From Chitinophaga sp. MM2321 (GTDB lineage Bacteria > Bacteroidota > Bacteroidia > Chitinophagales > Chitinophagaceae), in the NCBI RefSeq assembly GCF_964033635.1, contig NZ_OZ035533.1:5365001-5429000 (forward strand): a stretch of 64,000 nt of DNA, in the 5' to 3' direction. The position numbers and the translations under genes were made by a program. This document shows, in pieces, positions 43,345 through 52,515 of the stretch (positions within the stretch are counted from its first letter, which is position 1; each line of letters opens with the position of its first letter). The notes beneath the pieces were generated by a model. It was not told the DNA's origin. It saw only the letters and a program-made list of their open reading frames with translations, and searched no databases.

Positions 43345-44781
43345 GTGAAAAAACTCGACAAACTAATTATAAAAACATTTCTGGGTCCATTCGTTGCTAC
43401 TTTCTTTGTGACATTGTTTGTACTGGTCATGCAGTTCCTGTGGAAATACGTGGATGATCTGGTGGGTAAAGGGCTGGATACCGGTGTGATCATTCAGCTC
43501 ATCGCCTATACCAGCGCCACATTGGTGACACTGGCCCTTCCCCTGGCCGTATTGCTGTCTTCCATCATGACCTTCGGTAATCTTGGTGAGAGTTTTGAAC
43601 TGGTGGCACTGAAATCTTCCGGCATTTCCCTGCTCCGTTTTATCCGGCCGCTGCTGTTTGTGTGTACGGTTATTGCTTTTCTCGCGTTTTTATTTGCCAA
43701 CTATGTGATCCCGGTGGCCAATCTGCAGGCAAAATCTTTACTCTACGATATTACCAACTCAAAACCCGCCTTTAACATCAAGGCAGGTGTGTTTTACCGC
43801 GATATTCCCGGCTATACCATTAAAGTAGCGCAAAAAGATAAGGATAACCAGACCATTCACCAGGTAATGATCTTTGATCATCAGAACGGTGGCGGCGACA
43901 AAATTATCCTGGCAGAGAAAGGACAGATGGTGCTAACGGCCAACAAACGCTTTCTGTACTTTATCCTCGATAACGGGTGGCGTTATGAGGAAAGAGGTAA
44001 CCGCGGCTACACCGTGCCCGGTGATATGATCCGGCTGGGGTTCAAAAAATACAGCAAGGCATTTGACCTGAGTTCATTTGCCTTTAACCGCCTGAACATG
44101 GACCTGTTTGCCTCCAACCAGCAGATGCTGAATGTGCGGCAGCTGGATGTAGCCATCGATTCCCTGCAAAAAATAGAAAATCAGTTCAGCAAAACCGTGA
44201 ACGCCTACGTTACCATGCGATTCCCCTTTGCCAGATGGAAAGATACCGGCTGGGTAGCTACCGCTCCCCCACTTAAAGTAAAGGACTTTGAAGAAATGAT
44301 CCCGGAAAAAAGCCGCCGCAGTGTACTGGAAAGATCGGAACAAAATATCCGTGAAACACAAAGTGCGCTGGAAACACCCACAAAAGAATTTGAAGACAAA
44401 CATACCAGCATCCTCATGTTTAAGGTGGAATGGCAGCGCAAGTTCACACTGGCAGCGGCCTGTATTGTTATGTTCCTCATAGGCGCTCCCCTTGGATCTA
44501 TTATACGAAAAGGCGGTTTGGGTACTCCTCTGGTGTTTGCAGTGATCTTTTTCGTGATCTTTAATATTTTCTTCATGGTAGGAGAAAAGATGGCAAGAAG
44601 TGGTGTAATGCATACCTGGTCGGGAATGTGGCTCTCAAATATGGTCCTGTTGCCGTTTGCAGGCTTTTTGATTGTAAAAGCCATGAATGATTCACAATTA
44701 TTCAATAAAGAATTTTATTTTCGCATTATTCAAAAAATAAGAAAGTTCTTACGAAGCTTTAGAAAACAACCTACAACTTAA
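43345..44781 (+). CDS. LptF/LptG family permease
   Basis: A 478-residue inner-membrane protein of the LPS export ABC transporter. Start codon GTG. Three N-terminal helices (about 12-35, 46-76 and 98-120), a large periplasmic beta-jellyroll domain (about 130-360) and three C-terminal helices (about 370-460) match the family. The opening KKLDKLIIKTFLGPFVATF resembles LptF/G. With LptB and LptC it pulls LPS from the membrane toward LptA; those partners are not in the window. F or G cannot be decided. It is followed 15 bp later by the PAP2 gene and then GT39, a probable lipid-A/envelope unit. Confidence 0.92.
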   Translation: MKKLDKLIIKTFLGPFVATFFVTLFVLVMQFLWKYVDDLVGKGLDTGVIIQLIAYTSATLVTLALPLAVLLSSIMTFGNLGESFELVALKSSGISLLRFIRPLLFVCTVIAFLAFLFANYVIPVANLQAKSLLYDITNSKPAFNIKAGVFYRDIPGYTIKVAQKDKDNQTIHQVMIFDHQNGGGDKIILAEKGQMVLTANKRFLYFILDNGWRYEERGNRGYTVPGDMIRLGFKKYSKAFDLSSFAFNRLNMDLFASNQQMLNVRQLDVAIDSLQKIENQFSKTVNAYVTMRFPFARWKDTGWVATAPPLKVKDFEEMIPEKSRRSVLERSEQNIRETQSALETPTKEFEDKHTSILMFKVEWQRKFTLAAACIVMFLIGAPLGSIIRKGGLGTPLVFAVIFFVIFNIFFMVGEKMARSGVMHTWSGMWLSNMVLLPFAGFLIVKAMNDSQLFNKEFYFRIIQKIRKFLRSFRKQPTT

Positions 44782-44796
44782 CAAAAACGTACAGAC

Positions 44797-45474
44797 TTGA
44801 AAACGCTGTTTACACTGTTCAGAAAGAACGCCTACTTCTTTCTGCCCTTCTCCCTATGGATTATAGTGGGAGGAATACTGCTGGCCACCTACAGCCAACG
44901 GGAATTATTTCTCAGTATTAACGGAGAACATTCCTTTTGGGGGGATGTATTGGTAACGGGTATTACCTACCTCGGCGATGGTATTATGTTTGGAGCGATC
45001 CTGCTCCTGATACTACTCATGCAGAAGTTCAGGTTATTCTTTATTGGCCTGGCCGTTTTTCTACTGACGGCCATCATAATACAGATAGCCAAACATTATT
45101 TTAACGCCCCCCGGCCCCTTAGCTATTTTGGTGACGAGGCCGGTACCCTGGTACACACCGTAAAATGGGTAACTGTACACGGTAGTTGCAGTTTCCCATC
45201 CGGACATTCTGCTGTTGCCTTTGGCATGTTCAGCTTCCTGACCCTTATGTTAAACAATAAAAAGTTGGGATTACTGTTTATAGGACTGGCGCTCAGCGCA
45301 GCCTACTCCCGCATCTACCTGGCACAACATTTTTTTGTGGATGTATATGTAGGTAGTATTGTGGGCACACTATGTACTGTTCTTGTATATGGGTTCTTCG
45401 GATTCCGTAATTCAGCCTCCGCACCGGAGCTGTGTGCAGAAGCCGTGATGAAAGCCAATACAACAACGGCATAG
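44797..45474 (+). CDS. PAP2 family membrane phosphatase
   Basis: A 225-residue membrane phosphatase with six helices. The three PAP2 motifs are complete: KHYFNAPRP near 95-103, PSGHS near 133-137 and SRIYLAQHFFVDV near 169-181 with the catalytic histidine. Start codon TTG: the frame is closed by the lptF stop 18 bases upstream and no ATG lies between. Likely substrates are undecaprenyl pyrophosphate or a lipid-A phosphate; context with LptF/G and GT39 favours lipid A or lipid carrier recycling. Confidence 0.92.
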   Translation: MKTLFTLFRKNAYFFLPFSLWIIVGGILLATYSQRELFLSINGEHSFWGDVLVTGITYLGDGIMFGAILLLILLMQKFRLFFIGLAVFLLTAIIIQIAKHYFNAPRPLSYFGDEAGTLVHTVKWVTVHGSCSFPSGHSAVAFGMFSFLTLMLNNKKLGLLFIGLALSAAYSRIYLAQHFFVDVYVGSIVGTLCTVLVYGFFGFRNSASAPELCAEAVMKANTTTA

Positions 45475-45498
45475 CTAAGAAATTTTTAAATTGTTGGA

Positions 45499-47127
45499 AT
45501 GAAATACCTATTGATTGCCCTGGTGGCTGCTTTACTGTTCATACCTTTTCTGGGAGCGGTTCACTTATTTGACTGGGATGAGATAAATTTTGCGGAAGCA
45601 GCCAGGGAAATGATTGTTAGCCATAACTTCAGCCAGGTACAGATTGATTTCCGTCCTTTCTGGGAAAAACCACCTTTATTCATCTGGATGCAGGCAGGTA
45701 GTATGATGCTATTCGGCGTGAATGATTTTGCCGCCCGTTTTCCTAATGCCATCATTGGTATTGCCACCCTCGTCACCTTATTTGCCATCGGTAAAAAGCT
45801 GGCCGATGAAAAATTCGGTTTGTGGTGGGCATTGGTATATGCAGGTTCCTGGTTACCTCATTTTTATTTCAAGTCGGGCATCATTGATCCTACTTTCAAC
45901 TTCTTTATTTTCCTGGCTATTTACTTTGCATCGCGTATTGCCTATTCCGGCAAACACCTCCGCATGGCCATTTTCAGTGGTTTTTGCCTCGGATTGGCGG
46001 TACTCACCAAAGGACCTGTAGCCATACTGGTAGCGATACTCGCGCTGCTGGTATACTGGATATGGAACAAAGGTAAAATCAGCATCCGGCTGTCGCATAT
46101 AGGGCTGATCGCACTCTTTGCCTGCTTCACCACCCTATTATGGTTTGGGTATGAAATCATAGCCCATGGCTGGGGGTTTGTAAATGAATTTGTTGCTTAT
46201 CAGATCCGTTTGCTGACAACAGAAGATGCCGGCCACGGAGGCCCTTTCTTTTATCACTGGATTGTACTACTGATCGGCTGCTTTCCGGCCAGTATCTTCC
46301 TTTTCACCTATTTCCAGGGAAGAAAAAAATCGATCTACGCTACGCCTGCTGCGGGCGAAATGAAAGATTTTAAAATATGGATGTGGGTATTGTTCTGGGT
46401 AGTACTGATCCTTTTCTCTGTGGTGAAAACCAAGATCGTACATTATTCTTCCCTTTGTTATTTCCCGCTGTCGTTCCTGGCAGCGCACCAGGTATACAAA
46501 CTGGCGGAAGGCAGGTTACGCCTGCGCGGATGGAATATCGCCCTGCTGTTATTCATCGGTATTGTACTGGGAATAGCCATCGCGCTTTTACCATTGGTAG
46601 GTGTTTATAAAGACCACCTGATCCCTTACATCGGCGACAAGTTTGCGGTAGCCAACCTCCAGGCGCAGGTGCAGTGGTCTGTTGCGGAAGCCTGCTACGG
46701 TATCGGCTATATCCTGCTGGTCATTATCAGTGCGGTGTTGCTGATCCGACATAAAACCACTAACGGACTCATTTGTCTTTTTGTGAGCACGATCCTGGTG
46801 ATCCAGGTAACAGTTGTTCACTTCGTACCTAAAGTAGAGCGTTATTCCCAGGGAGCTGCGATCGACTTTTTTATCTCCCTCCAGGGAAAAGACGTATATG
46901 TGAAAGCGTTAGGGTATCACAGCTATGCACAGCACTTCTATTCGAGGGAATTACCCCATACCAACAAGAACTATTACGATACAGACTGGCTGTTAAATGG
47001 TCAGATAGACAAACCTGCGTTTTTCATTTGCCGCATCACAGATAGCGAGCAATACAGGCAGCACCCTAACCTGGAAGTAATCGGAGAAAAGAACGGGTTT
47101 GTATTTTTTAAAAGGAAACAACAATAA
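45499..47127 (+). CDS. GT39-like (ArnT/PMT) glycosyltransferase
   Basis: A 542-residue membrane enzyme that moves a sugar from a polyprenyl carrier to lipid or protein. About 11-13 helices follow the N-terminus, with the conserved acidic motif DWDEINFAEAAREMI near residues 25-39 in the first periplasmic loop and the EKPP motif in FWEKPPLFIW near 53-62, as in ArnT. A small soluble C-terminal domain (about 450-542) resembles the ArnT tail. It sits 24 bp after the PAP2 phosphatase, suggesting joint lipid-A or lipid-carrier modification. Confidence 0.9.
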   Translation: MKYLLIALVAALLFIPFLGAVHLFDWDEINFAEAAREMIVSHNFSQVQIDFRPFWEKPPLFIWMQAGSMMLFGVNDFAARFPNAIIGIATLVTLFAIGKKLADEKFGLWWALVYAGSWLPHFYFKSGIIDPTFNFFIFLAIYFASRIAYSGKHLRMAIFSGFCLGLAVLTKGPVAILVAILALLVYWIWNKGKISIRLSHIGLIALFACFTTLLWFGYEIIAHGWGFVNEFVAYQIRLLTTEDAGHGGPFFYHWIVLLIGCFPASIFLFTYFQGRKKSIYATPAAGEMKDFKIWMWVLFWVVLILFSVVKTKIVHYSSLCYFPLSFLAAHQVYKLAEGRLRLRGWNIALLLFIGIVLGIAIALLPLVGVYKDHLIPYIGDKFAVANLQAQVQWSVAEACYGIGYILLVIISAVLLIRHKTTNGLICLFVSTILVIQVTVVHFVPKVERYSQGAAIDFFISLQGKDVYVKALGYHSYAQHFYSRELPHTNKNYYDTDWLLNGQIDKPAFFICRITDSEQYRQHPNLEVIGEKNGFVFFKRKQQ

Positions 47128-47129
47128 AT

Positions 47130-47256
47130 ATTTAGGGATTTATTTATTTTTTGATTTAGATATTTAAAATGCAGAAGAGATTTACAAAGAAATTTTCACG
47201 TAGATCTTCTGCTGCATTTTAAATATCTAAATCAAAAAATAAATAAATCCCTAAAT
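47130..47256. repeat. Long palindrome 9 (45-bp perfect arms)
   Basis: The arms 47130-47174 and 47212-47256 are perfect reverse complements over 45 bp, and pairing continues partly through AGAAGA/TCTTCT. The core here is AAAATGCAG(CAG)AAGA, a variant of the family core. It fills the gap between the convergent GT39 and superoxide dismutase genes. Confidence 0.92.
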
Positions 47257-47257
47257 T

Positions 47258-47986
47258 CTATACTGCGCTATTATATCGTTTCTCTACTTCATTCCAGTTT
47301 ACCACATTCCAGAAAGCGTTGATATAATCGGGGCGTTTGTTCTGATACTTCAGGTAGTAAGCGTGTTCCCATACGTCGAGTGCCAGGATGGGGGTACCTT
47401 TTTCTTTCACGATGTTATGCATCAGGGGATTGTCCTGATTGGGTGTATTGATGACAGCCAGTTTTTTACCGGGTGTAACGATGAGCCATGCCCATCCTGA
47501 TCCGAATTGTGTTTTACCGGCATCATTGAATTGTTGCTGGAATTTCTCCCATGATCCGAAAGCACTGCTGATAGCTGTTTTCAGCTTATCCGAAGGGGAT
47601 GTTTTATTGGGAGTGAGCAATGTCCAGAAGAGGGAGTGATTATAGTGACCACCGCCGTTATTGCGGATGGCTTTATCCTTTTCCGTCACTTTACGCAATA
47701 TTTCTTCCAGTGTAAGCGTGGCGAAGGCAGTACCATTCACCGCATCGTTCAGGTTTTTTACATAGGCTCCGTGATGTTTGTCGTGGTGGATTTCCATGGT
47801 CAGCTTATCGATATTTGCGTCCAGCGCATCATAGGGGTAAGGCAGCGGAGGTAATACAAAAGGAGCTTTAGGATCAGTGAAGCCTGTTTTTCTGGAAAGT
47901 GCCGGAGCTGCAAAGCTGCTTAAAGGGCCGCTCAGCGCAGCTACGCCAGCAAGGCTGGTCAGCTTAATAAAATCTCGCTTGTTCAT
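47258..47986 (-). CDS. Exported Fe/Mn superoxide dismutase
   Basis: A 242-residue superoxide dismutase. Metal ligands are visible in [16 protein letters not shown] near 66-81, [13 protein letters not shown] near 108-120 and [18 protein letters not shown] near 203-220. The first ~32 residues are an export signal (NKRDFIKL, then Ala/Ser/Leu core, ending SSFAAPA). The signal has Lys-Arg in place of the Tat Arg-Arg but otherwise looks Tat-like, with the residue pattern KRDFIK. It would protect the periplasm. Fe or Mn use cannot be decided. It is convergent to GT39 across palindrome 9. Confidence 0.93.
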   Translation of the reverse strand: MNKRDFIKLTSLAGVAALSGPLSSFAAPALSRKTGFTDPKAPFVLPPLPYPYDALDANIDKLTMEIHHDKHHGAYVKNLNDAVNGTAFATLTLEEILRKVTEKDKAIRNNGGGHYNHSLFWTLLTPNKTSPSDKLKTAISSAFGSWEKFQQQFNDAGKTQFGSGWAWLIVTPGKKLAVINTPNQDNPLMHNIVKEKGTPILALDVWEHAYYLKYQNKRPDYINAFWNVVNWNEVEKRYNSAV

Positions 47987-48435
47987 ATTATTAGTGTTTA
48001 TATATTATAGCTTTATAGAAGATACGCATAGTGACTTGAAAAGCAACAAATTTTACACCAATCTTATTTGTTATAAAAGAATTTAAAGTGATACTATAAC
48101 GAAGTAAAAATTGGTAAAAGCAGTAATTTATTATCAAAATAAAGGAAAGTTTTGCTTTATTATTAATAATAATTACTATTTTACCTTTACATTCATGTGA
48201 ATGTTAATTGTGATTATTTTATGATTGCCAGACATATTTACATTTATCCCGGGCAGAACAGGCTTATGAATACCCCTGTTAATTAACCCGCCACTAGCCA
48301 GTATAAACAACCATTATATGTTAAACATGTCAGCTACTTAGGGTAGTGAGGCTTTGGATTTGCACATTGAAATTGACGAATGCTACCTGAAGCAATGAAT
48401 ATTAAGCATAACCTTTACCCGTTAAAGCAGAGAGC
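47987..48435. other. 449-bp divergent intergenic region
   Basis: A gene-free A/T-rich gap between superoxide dismutase (minus) and the ThiF-like gene (plus). It holds an imperfect A/T palindrome at about 48123-48175 (GTAATTTATTAT...ATAATAATTAC, with an inner AATAAAG/CTTTATT hairpin) and a small dyad CATTCA-TG-TGAATG at 48190-48203. No exact TTG-N19-TAnnTTTG promoter is seen. These dyads could be operator sites for either gene. Confidence 0.45.
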
Positions 48436-49533
48436 ATGATACAGGAATACCTCCGGAAACAGCAGGATGAACCAAATGACTATAAGCCTGTTTTTTATTA
48501 TCTGAATCGCGAACAAGACCATAAAGCATTAGCGGCTTTACTGGCATCTCATTCACATATACGCATACACGATCAGCTACATTCACAACTACGTGAATTG
48601 ATGAAGATCAGGCATCCCACCCGGCCACTTACACCCGAAGAGTCCGAGCAAAAAATCAGCGAATATGTAGGCGACCTCCCCATGGAGGAGTTTGGCGTAT
48701 GGGTATATTACCCATGGAGCAACCGTGTGGTACACCTCGTAGAAGAAGCTGATTTTATTGAATTACGCACCAGTCGCAACCGGCACAAGATTACGACAGA
48801 AGAAATAGCAATGCTATCAAAAAAGAAGATTGGTATTGTGGGTTTATCTGTGGGCCAGTCGATTGCACTCACCCTGGCTATGGAGCGTTTATGCGGAGAG
48901 CTGAGGCTGGCGGATTTTGATAAGGTGGAACTGACCAATATGAACCGCATCCGCACGGGTGTACATAATATACAGGTATCAAAAGCGGTACTGGCTGCCC
49001 GTGAAATTGCAGAACTGGATCCATACCTGCAGGTAAAATGTTACCTGGACGGTATGACAGAAGACAACCTCGACAGCTTTTTCACCGATGGTGGTAACCT
49101 GGATATTTTTGTTGAAGAGTGCGATGGCATAGACATGAAGATATTAAGCAGGATTAAAGCGAAATCATTAGGAATTCCTGTGATCATGGAACTGAACGAC
49201 AGGGGCATGGTAGATATTGAACGCTTTGACCTGGAGCCGGACAGACCACTGCTGCATGGCTTCATTCCGGATCTGGACATTGCCGGTCTGAAAGGCTTGA
49301 CAGATGCAGAAAAGCTCCCCATTTTCCGACCAATGGTAGCGATTGATGACATGTCGCCCAGAATGAAATTTTCCCTGGGTGAAATCGGGAAAACCATTAC
49401 GACGTGGCCGCAACTGGCCTCATCCGTGGTGTTAGGTGGCGCTATTGTTGCAGATACCTGCCGCAGGGTATTACTGGATCAGCTAAAGAGCTCAGGCCGA
49501 TACTACATTGATTTCGAACAATTGATTGTTTAA
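48436..49533 (+). CDS. ThiF/E1-like adenylyltransferase (Rv1355c-like, without nitroreductase)
   Basis: A 365-residue E1-superfamily enzyme. The ATP-binding Rossmann motif is GIVGLSVGQS (133-142), followed by LADFDKVELTNMNRIR (Asp160 and Asn/Arg contacts) and the EEC at about 227-229. The N-terminal ~125 residues (FGVWVYYPWSNRVVHLV, ELRTSRNRHKIT) and the later DIERFDLEPDRPLLHG match mycobacterial Rv1355c-type proteins, which carry an additional C-terminal nitroreductase-like domain that is missing here. The zinc CxxC pairs of MoeB/ThiF are absent. It probably adenylates a carboxylate, but no ubiquitin-like partner is visible. It precedes an acyltransferase gene by 38 bp. Confidence 0.85.
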   Translation: MIQEYLRKQQDEPNDYKPVFYYLNREQDHKALAALLASHSHIRIHDQLHSQLRELMKIRHPTRPLTPEESEQKISEYVGDLPMEEFGVWVYYPWSNRVVHLVEEADFIELRTSRNRHKITTEEIAMLSKKKIGIVGLSVGQSIALTLAMERLCGELRLADFDKVELTNMNRIRTGVHNIQVSKAVLAAREIAELDPYLQVKCYLDGMTEDNLDSFFTDGGNLDIFVEECDGIDMKILSRIKAKSLGIPVIMELNDRGMVDIERFDLEPDRPLLHGFIPDLDIAGLKGLTDAEKLPIFRPMVAIDDMSPRMKFSLGEIGKTITTWPQLASSVVLGGAIVADTCRRVLLDQLKSSGRYYIDFEQLIV

Positions 49534-49571
49534 CATACTTATGCCTTGTATAAGCGCCATTTCGCAATATC

Positions 49572-50279
49572 ATGATAAATGTAAGAGCATTTAGGGCACC
49601 TACGGATCCTGAAGCTTGTATGAGATTTTATACCGGCCACATGAGGCTACTGGAAATATATTACGGTATCGCTCAGATTACGTCAGGTAGTGCAGACTGG
49701 ATGCAGCATGACAACACGGTTGTTATTATTGTTGAAGACGAAACACGCACCAAAACATACGGTGGCGCGCGGGTACAGGTAGCGGACGGTATTTTACCGC
49801 TGCCTATCGAATCTGCTATCGGGAAATATGATTCCAAGATCTATTCTTACATCAAGAAAGGTAGTGCTGAAATCTGTGGCATGTGGAACTCAAAGGAAGT
49901 AGCAGGTATGGGCATCGGCAGCCAGGTACTCGCCAGAGCAGGCGTGGTATTGGCCGCCCAGTTACCTATTGATGTATTTCATGTATTGTGTGCACCTATT
50001 ACTACCCGTATAGGCAAACGCGTTGGGTTTATCATTGATGAATCATTAGGGAATAAGGGAACTTTCTTTTATCCGAAAGACGATTTCCTGGCTACTGCTA
50101 TGGTGATAAATGATTGTTACAACCTGGTACATGCCGACCCGAAAGAACAGGAGCTGATTGCGGAGCTACGTGCCAATCCAATACAAACGAAAACAGAAGT
50201 AGGCCCCAAAGGTTCCTATGAAGTTAATTACGACCTGCAACTTCCGCCCGTAACGCATCCCCAGAGCCTGGAGATCTGA
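49572..50279 (+). CDS. GNAT-like N-acyltransferase
   Basis: A 235-residue soluble protein. The central part looks like a GNAT fold: a strand with AEICGMW near 99-105, then the acyl-CoA-binding turn VAGMGIGSQVL (110-120) and a helix, followed by VFHVLCAPITTRIGKRVGF near 135-153. The N-terminal region and the C-terminal ~60 residues are not recognised. It resembles acyltransferases of the FeeM/autoinducer-synthase type more than small acetyltransferases, but this is an impression. It is placed between the ThiF-like enzyme and a two-component sensor; together they could make and sense a small acylated molecule. Confidence 0.72.
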   Translation: MINVRAFRAPTDPEACMRFYTGHMRLLEIYYGIAQITSGSADWMQHDNTVVIIVEDETRTKTYGGARVQVADGILPLPIESAIGKYDSKIYSYIKKGSAEICGMWNSKEVAGMGIGSQVLARAGVVLAAQLPIDVFHVLCAPITTRIGKRVGFIIDESLGNKGTFFYPKDDFLATAMVINDCYNLVHADPKEQELIAELRANPIQTKTEVGPKGSYEVNYDLQLPPVTHPQSLEI

Positions 50280-50348
50280 TCTCCGGGAAACATTGCGGGA
50301 TTTCAAAAAATAATATAAATTTCATCATCATATAATTTAGCCGTTAAG

Positions 50349-52496
50349 ATGTTCAGGATTGTGGTACTATGGTCTGTTATGGCCCTGTCGGCCGTTTTTG
50401 CAACAACACCCCGCCAGGTAGTTTATACCAACACGGAGCAATTGCTGCAAATAGGGGGACATATGGAACTCTATACCGATAAAAGCAATTCACTTGGCAT
50501 CGACAGCATAAAAAAACAATCCTTCCAGCCTTCCAAACAGGAAGTCCCTAACCTTCAGATCACTCCATATACACAGTGGGCAAGGTTTACCATCGAAAAT
50601 AAATCATCCCAGAAACAACTGTTGCTGGAAGTGGAATACCCTATTATTGACGACATTACTTTATACGAGCCATTACCGGATGGAGGATATACGGCCACAC
50701 GGATGGGTGAATTCACCTCGTACCACAACCGGAAATTTGATCACCAGAACTATCAGTTCCTCTTAAACATCCAGCCGGATTCTTCCAGGGAATACTACCT
50801 GAAAGTGCGGGCAGGAGAACAGTTGCAGCTCCCTGTTTATCTCGGTACTCCTGAACAGCTCTATGAGAAGAACAACAACCGCGAACTCATTTTTGGCATC
50901 TATATAGGCGTTATTCTCGCCATGACTTTTTATAACCTGTTTATTTATATTTCTACCAGGGATAACAGCTATATTATTTATGTCAGCTATATCATCTGCG
51001 TAGGGCTCACACAGGCAACACTACAGGGTTATTCCTTCCGGTTCCTTTATCCGGAAAGTCCCTGGCTGGCCATGCACGCCACCGTATTGGTGCCTATACT
51101 AAACGGGATCACCGCACTGGCTTTCATCAAAAAGTTCCTGCATACGCAACAGAACTATCCGGCCGGCAACAGACTGATGAATATCTGCATCACCCTGTAC
51201 GCTTTATGCTTTATACCGACCTTCCTGAACATGTATACTTTTGCACAGATCTTTGTGCAGCTGGATGCATTTCTGGCCGCTATCGCAGCATTTTTTGTGG
51301 CTTATAAAGTGAGCAGGAAAGGTATCAGCGCCGCCCGCTTTTTCCTGGTGGCCTGGTCTATCTTCCTCATCAGTATTTTCATATTTGTGTTGCGTAATTT
51401 CAACATACTGCCTTATAACAACTTTACTTATTATGCACTGCAAATAGGTTCAGGGCTGGAAGTACTCCTCCTCTCCTTTGCGCTGGCGCATAAGATCAAT
51501 GTGTTCAAAGCAGAAAAAGAAGCTTCGCAGCAGATGGCACTGGCCGTTTCCCTGGAAAATGAGCGGTTGGTAAGAGAACAGAATATCATACTGGAAACTA
51601 AAGTAAAAGACAGGACAGAAGACCTGCAAGCCACTAACCAGGAACTGAACACCGCACTCACCAACCTGAAAGATGCACAAATGAGGCTGGTGGAAAAAGA
51701 AAAAATGGCATCCCTTGGTCAGCTTACAGCAGGTATCGCACACGAAATCAACAACCCGATCAATTTCGTCACTTCTAACATAAAGCCGCTGAAACTGGAT
51801 ATTGCAGACTTGCAAAGTTTGCTGAACCGTTATGATCAGTTGGCCGGGCATCCGGACATACAGCAGGAACTGGCCAGTATTGCCTTATTCAAAAAGGAAA
51901 TTGATATTGACTATGTTCATGAAGAAATAGCATCTCTCATAAAAGGTATTGAAGATGGCGCTGCCCGTACCGCAGAAATCGTAAAAGGCTTGCGTACTTT
52001 CAGCCGCCTCGATGAAAGCGATGTAAAATCCATCGACATCCACGAAGGGCTCGATTCCACGCTGGTATTGCTCCGGAACGGCATTCCACCTTATGTGAAT
52101 ATTATAAAGGACTACGCAGACCTGCCCAAAATAGAGTGTTATGCCGGTAAAGTAAACCAGGTGTTCATGAATATCTTCTCTAATTCACTGAATGCCATCA
52201 AAACCAAAAAAGAGCATCACAACGAGTCTATCTCTATTTCTACCAAAAAGGAAAATGATCGCATCGTTATTACCATCAAAGATACCGGCATTGGTATGTC
52301 CCAGGCTGTACAGGAAAAAATATTTGACCCTTTCTTCACCACGAAAGATGTAGGAGAAGGTACTGGTCTGGGGTTATCTATCGTATTCAGCATCATAGAA
52401 AAACACAAGGGTAAGATCATTGTAAACTCCGCTCCGGGGGAAGGAGCAGAATTTATTATATATTTACCACTCAGCATACTCAATCATCAGTCTTAA
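50349..52496 (+). CDS. 7TM-DISM sensor histidine kinase
   Basis: A 715-residue sensor. Signal peptide (about 1-18), a 7TMR-DISM extracellular beta-domain (about 25-165), seven membrane helices (about 178-380), a coiled coil (about 385-455), a HisKA domain with phospho-histidine 465 in LTAGIAHEINNPINF, and an HATPase domain (IFSNSLNAI N box, DTGIGMS, GTGLGLSIV). The extracellular domain type binds small ligands or carbohydrates. It lacks a receiver; the next gene starts 20 bp later with one. Transcribed in the same direction as the ThiF-like and acyltransferase genes, 69 bp behind them. Confidence 0.93.
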   Translation: MFRIVVLWSVMALSAVFATTPRQVVYTNTEQLLQIGGHMELYTDKSNSLGIDSIKKQSFQPSKQEVPNLQITPYTQWARFTIENKSSQKQLLLEVEYPIIDDITLYEPLPDGGYTATRMGEFTSYHNRKFDHQNYQFLLNIQPDSSREYYLKVRAGEQLQLPVYLGTPEQLYEKNNNRELIFGIYIGVILAMTFYNLFIYISTRDNSYIIYVSYIICVGLTQATLQGYSFRFLYPESPWLAMHATVLVPILNGITALAFIKKFLHTQQNYPAGNRLMNICITLYALCFIPTFLNMYTFAQIFVQLDAFLAAIAAFFVAYKVSRKGISAARFFLVAWSIFLISIFIFVLRNFNILPYNNFTYYALQIGSGLEVLLLSFALAHKINVFKAEKEASQQMALAVSLENERLVREQNIILETKVKDRTEDLQATNQELNTALTNLKDAQMRLVEKEKMASLGQLTAGIAHEINNPINFVTSNIKPLKLDIADLQSLLNRYDQLAGHPDIQQELASIALFKKEIDIDYVHEEIASLIKGIEDGAARTAEIVKGLRTFSRLDESDVKSIDIHEGLDSTLVLLRNGIPPYVNIIKDYADLPKIECYAGKVNQVFMNIFSNSLNAIKTKKEHHNESISISTKKENDRIVITIKDTGIGMSQAVQEKIFDPFFTTKDVGEGTGLGLSIVFSIIEKHKGKIIVNSAPGEGAEFIIYLPLSILNHQS

Positions 52497-52515
52497 CCAT
52501 AAGTTAGTACCCTCA

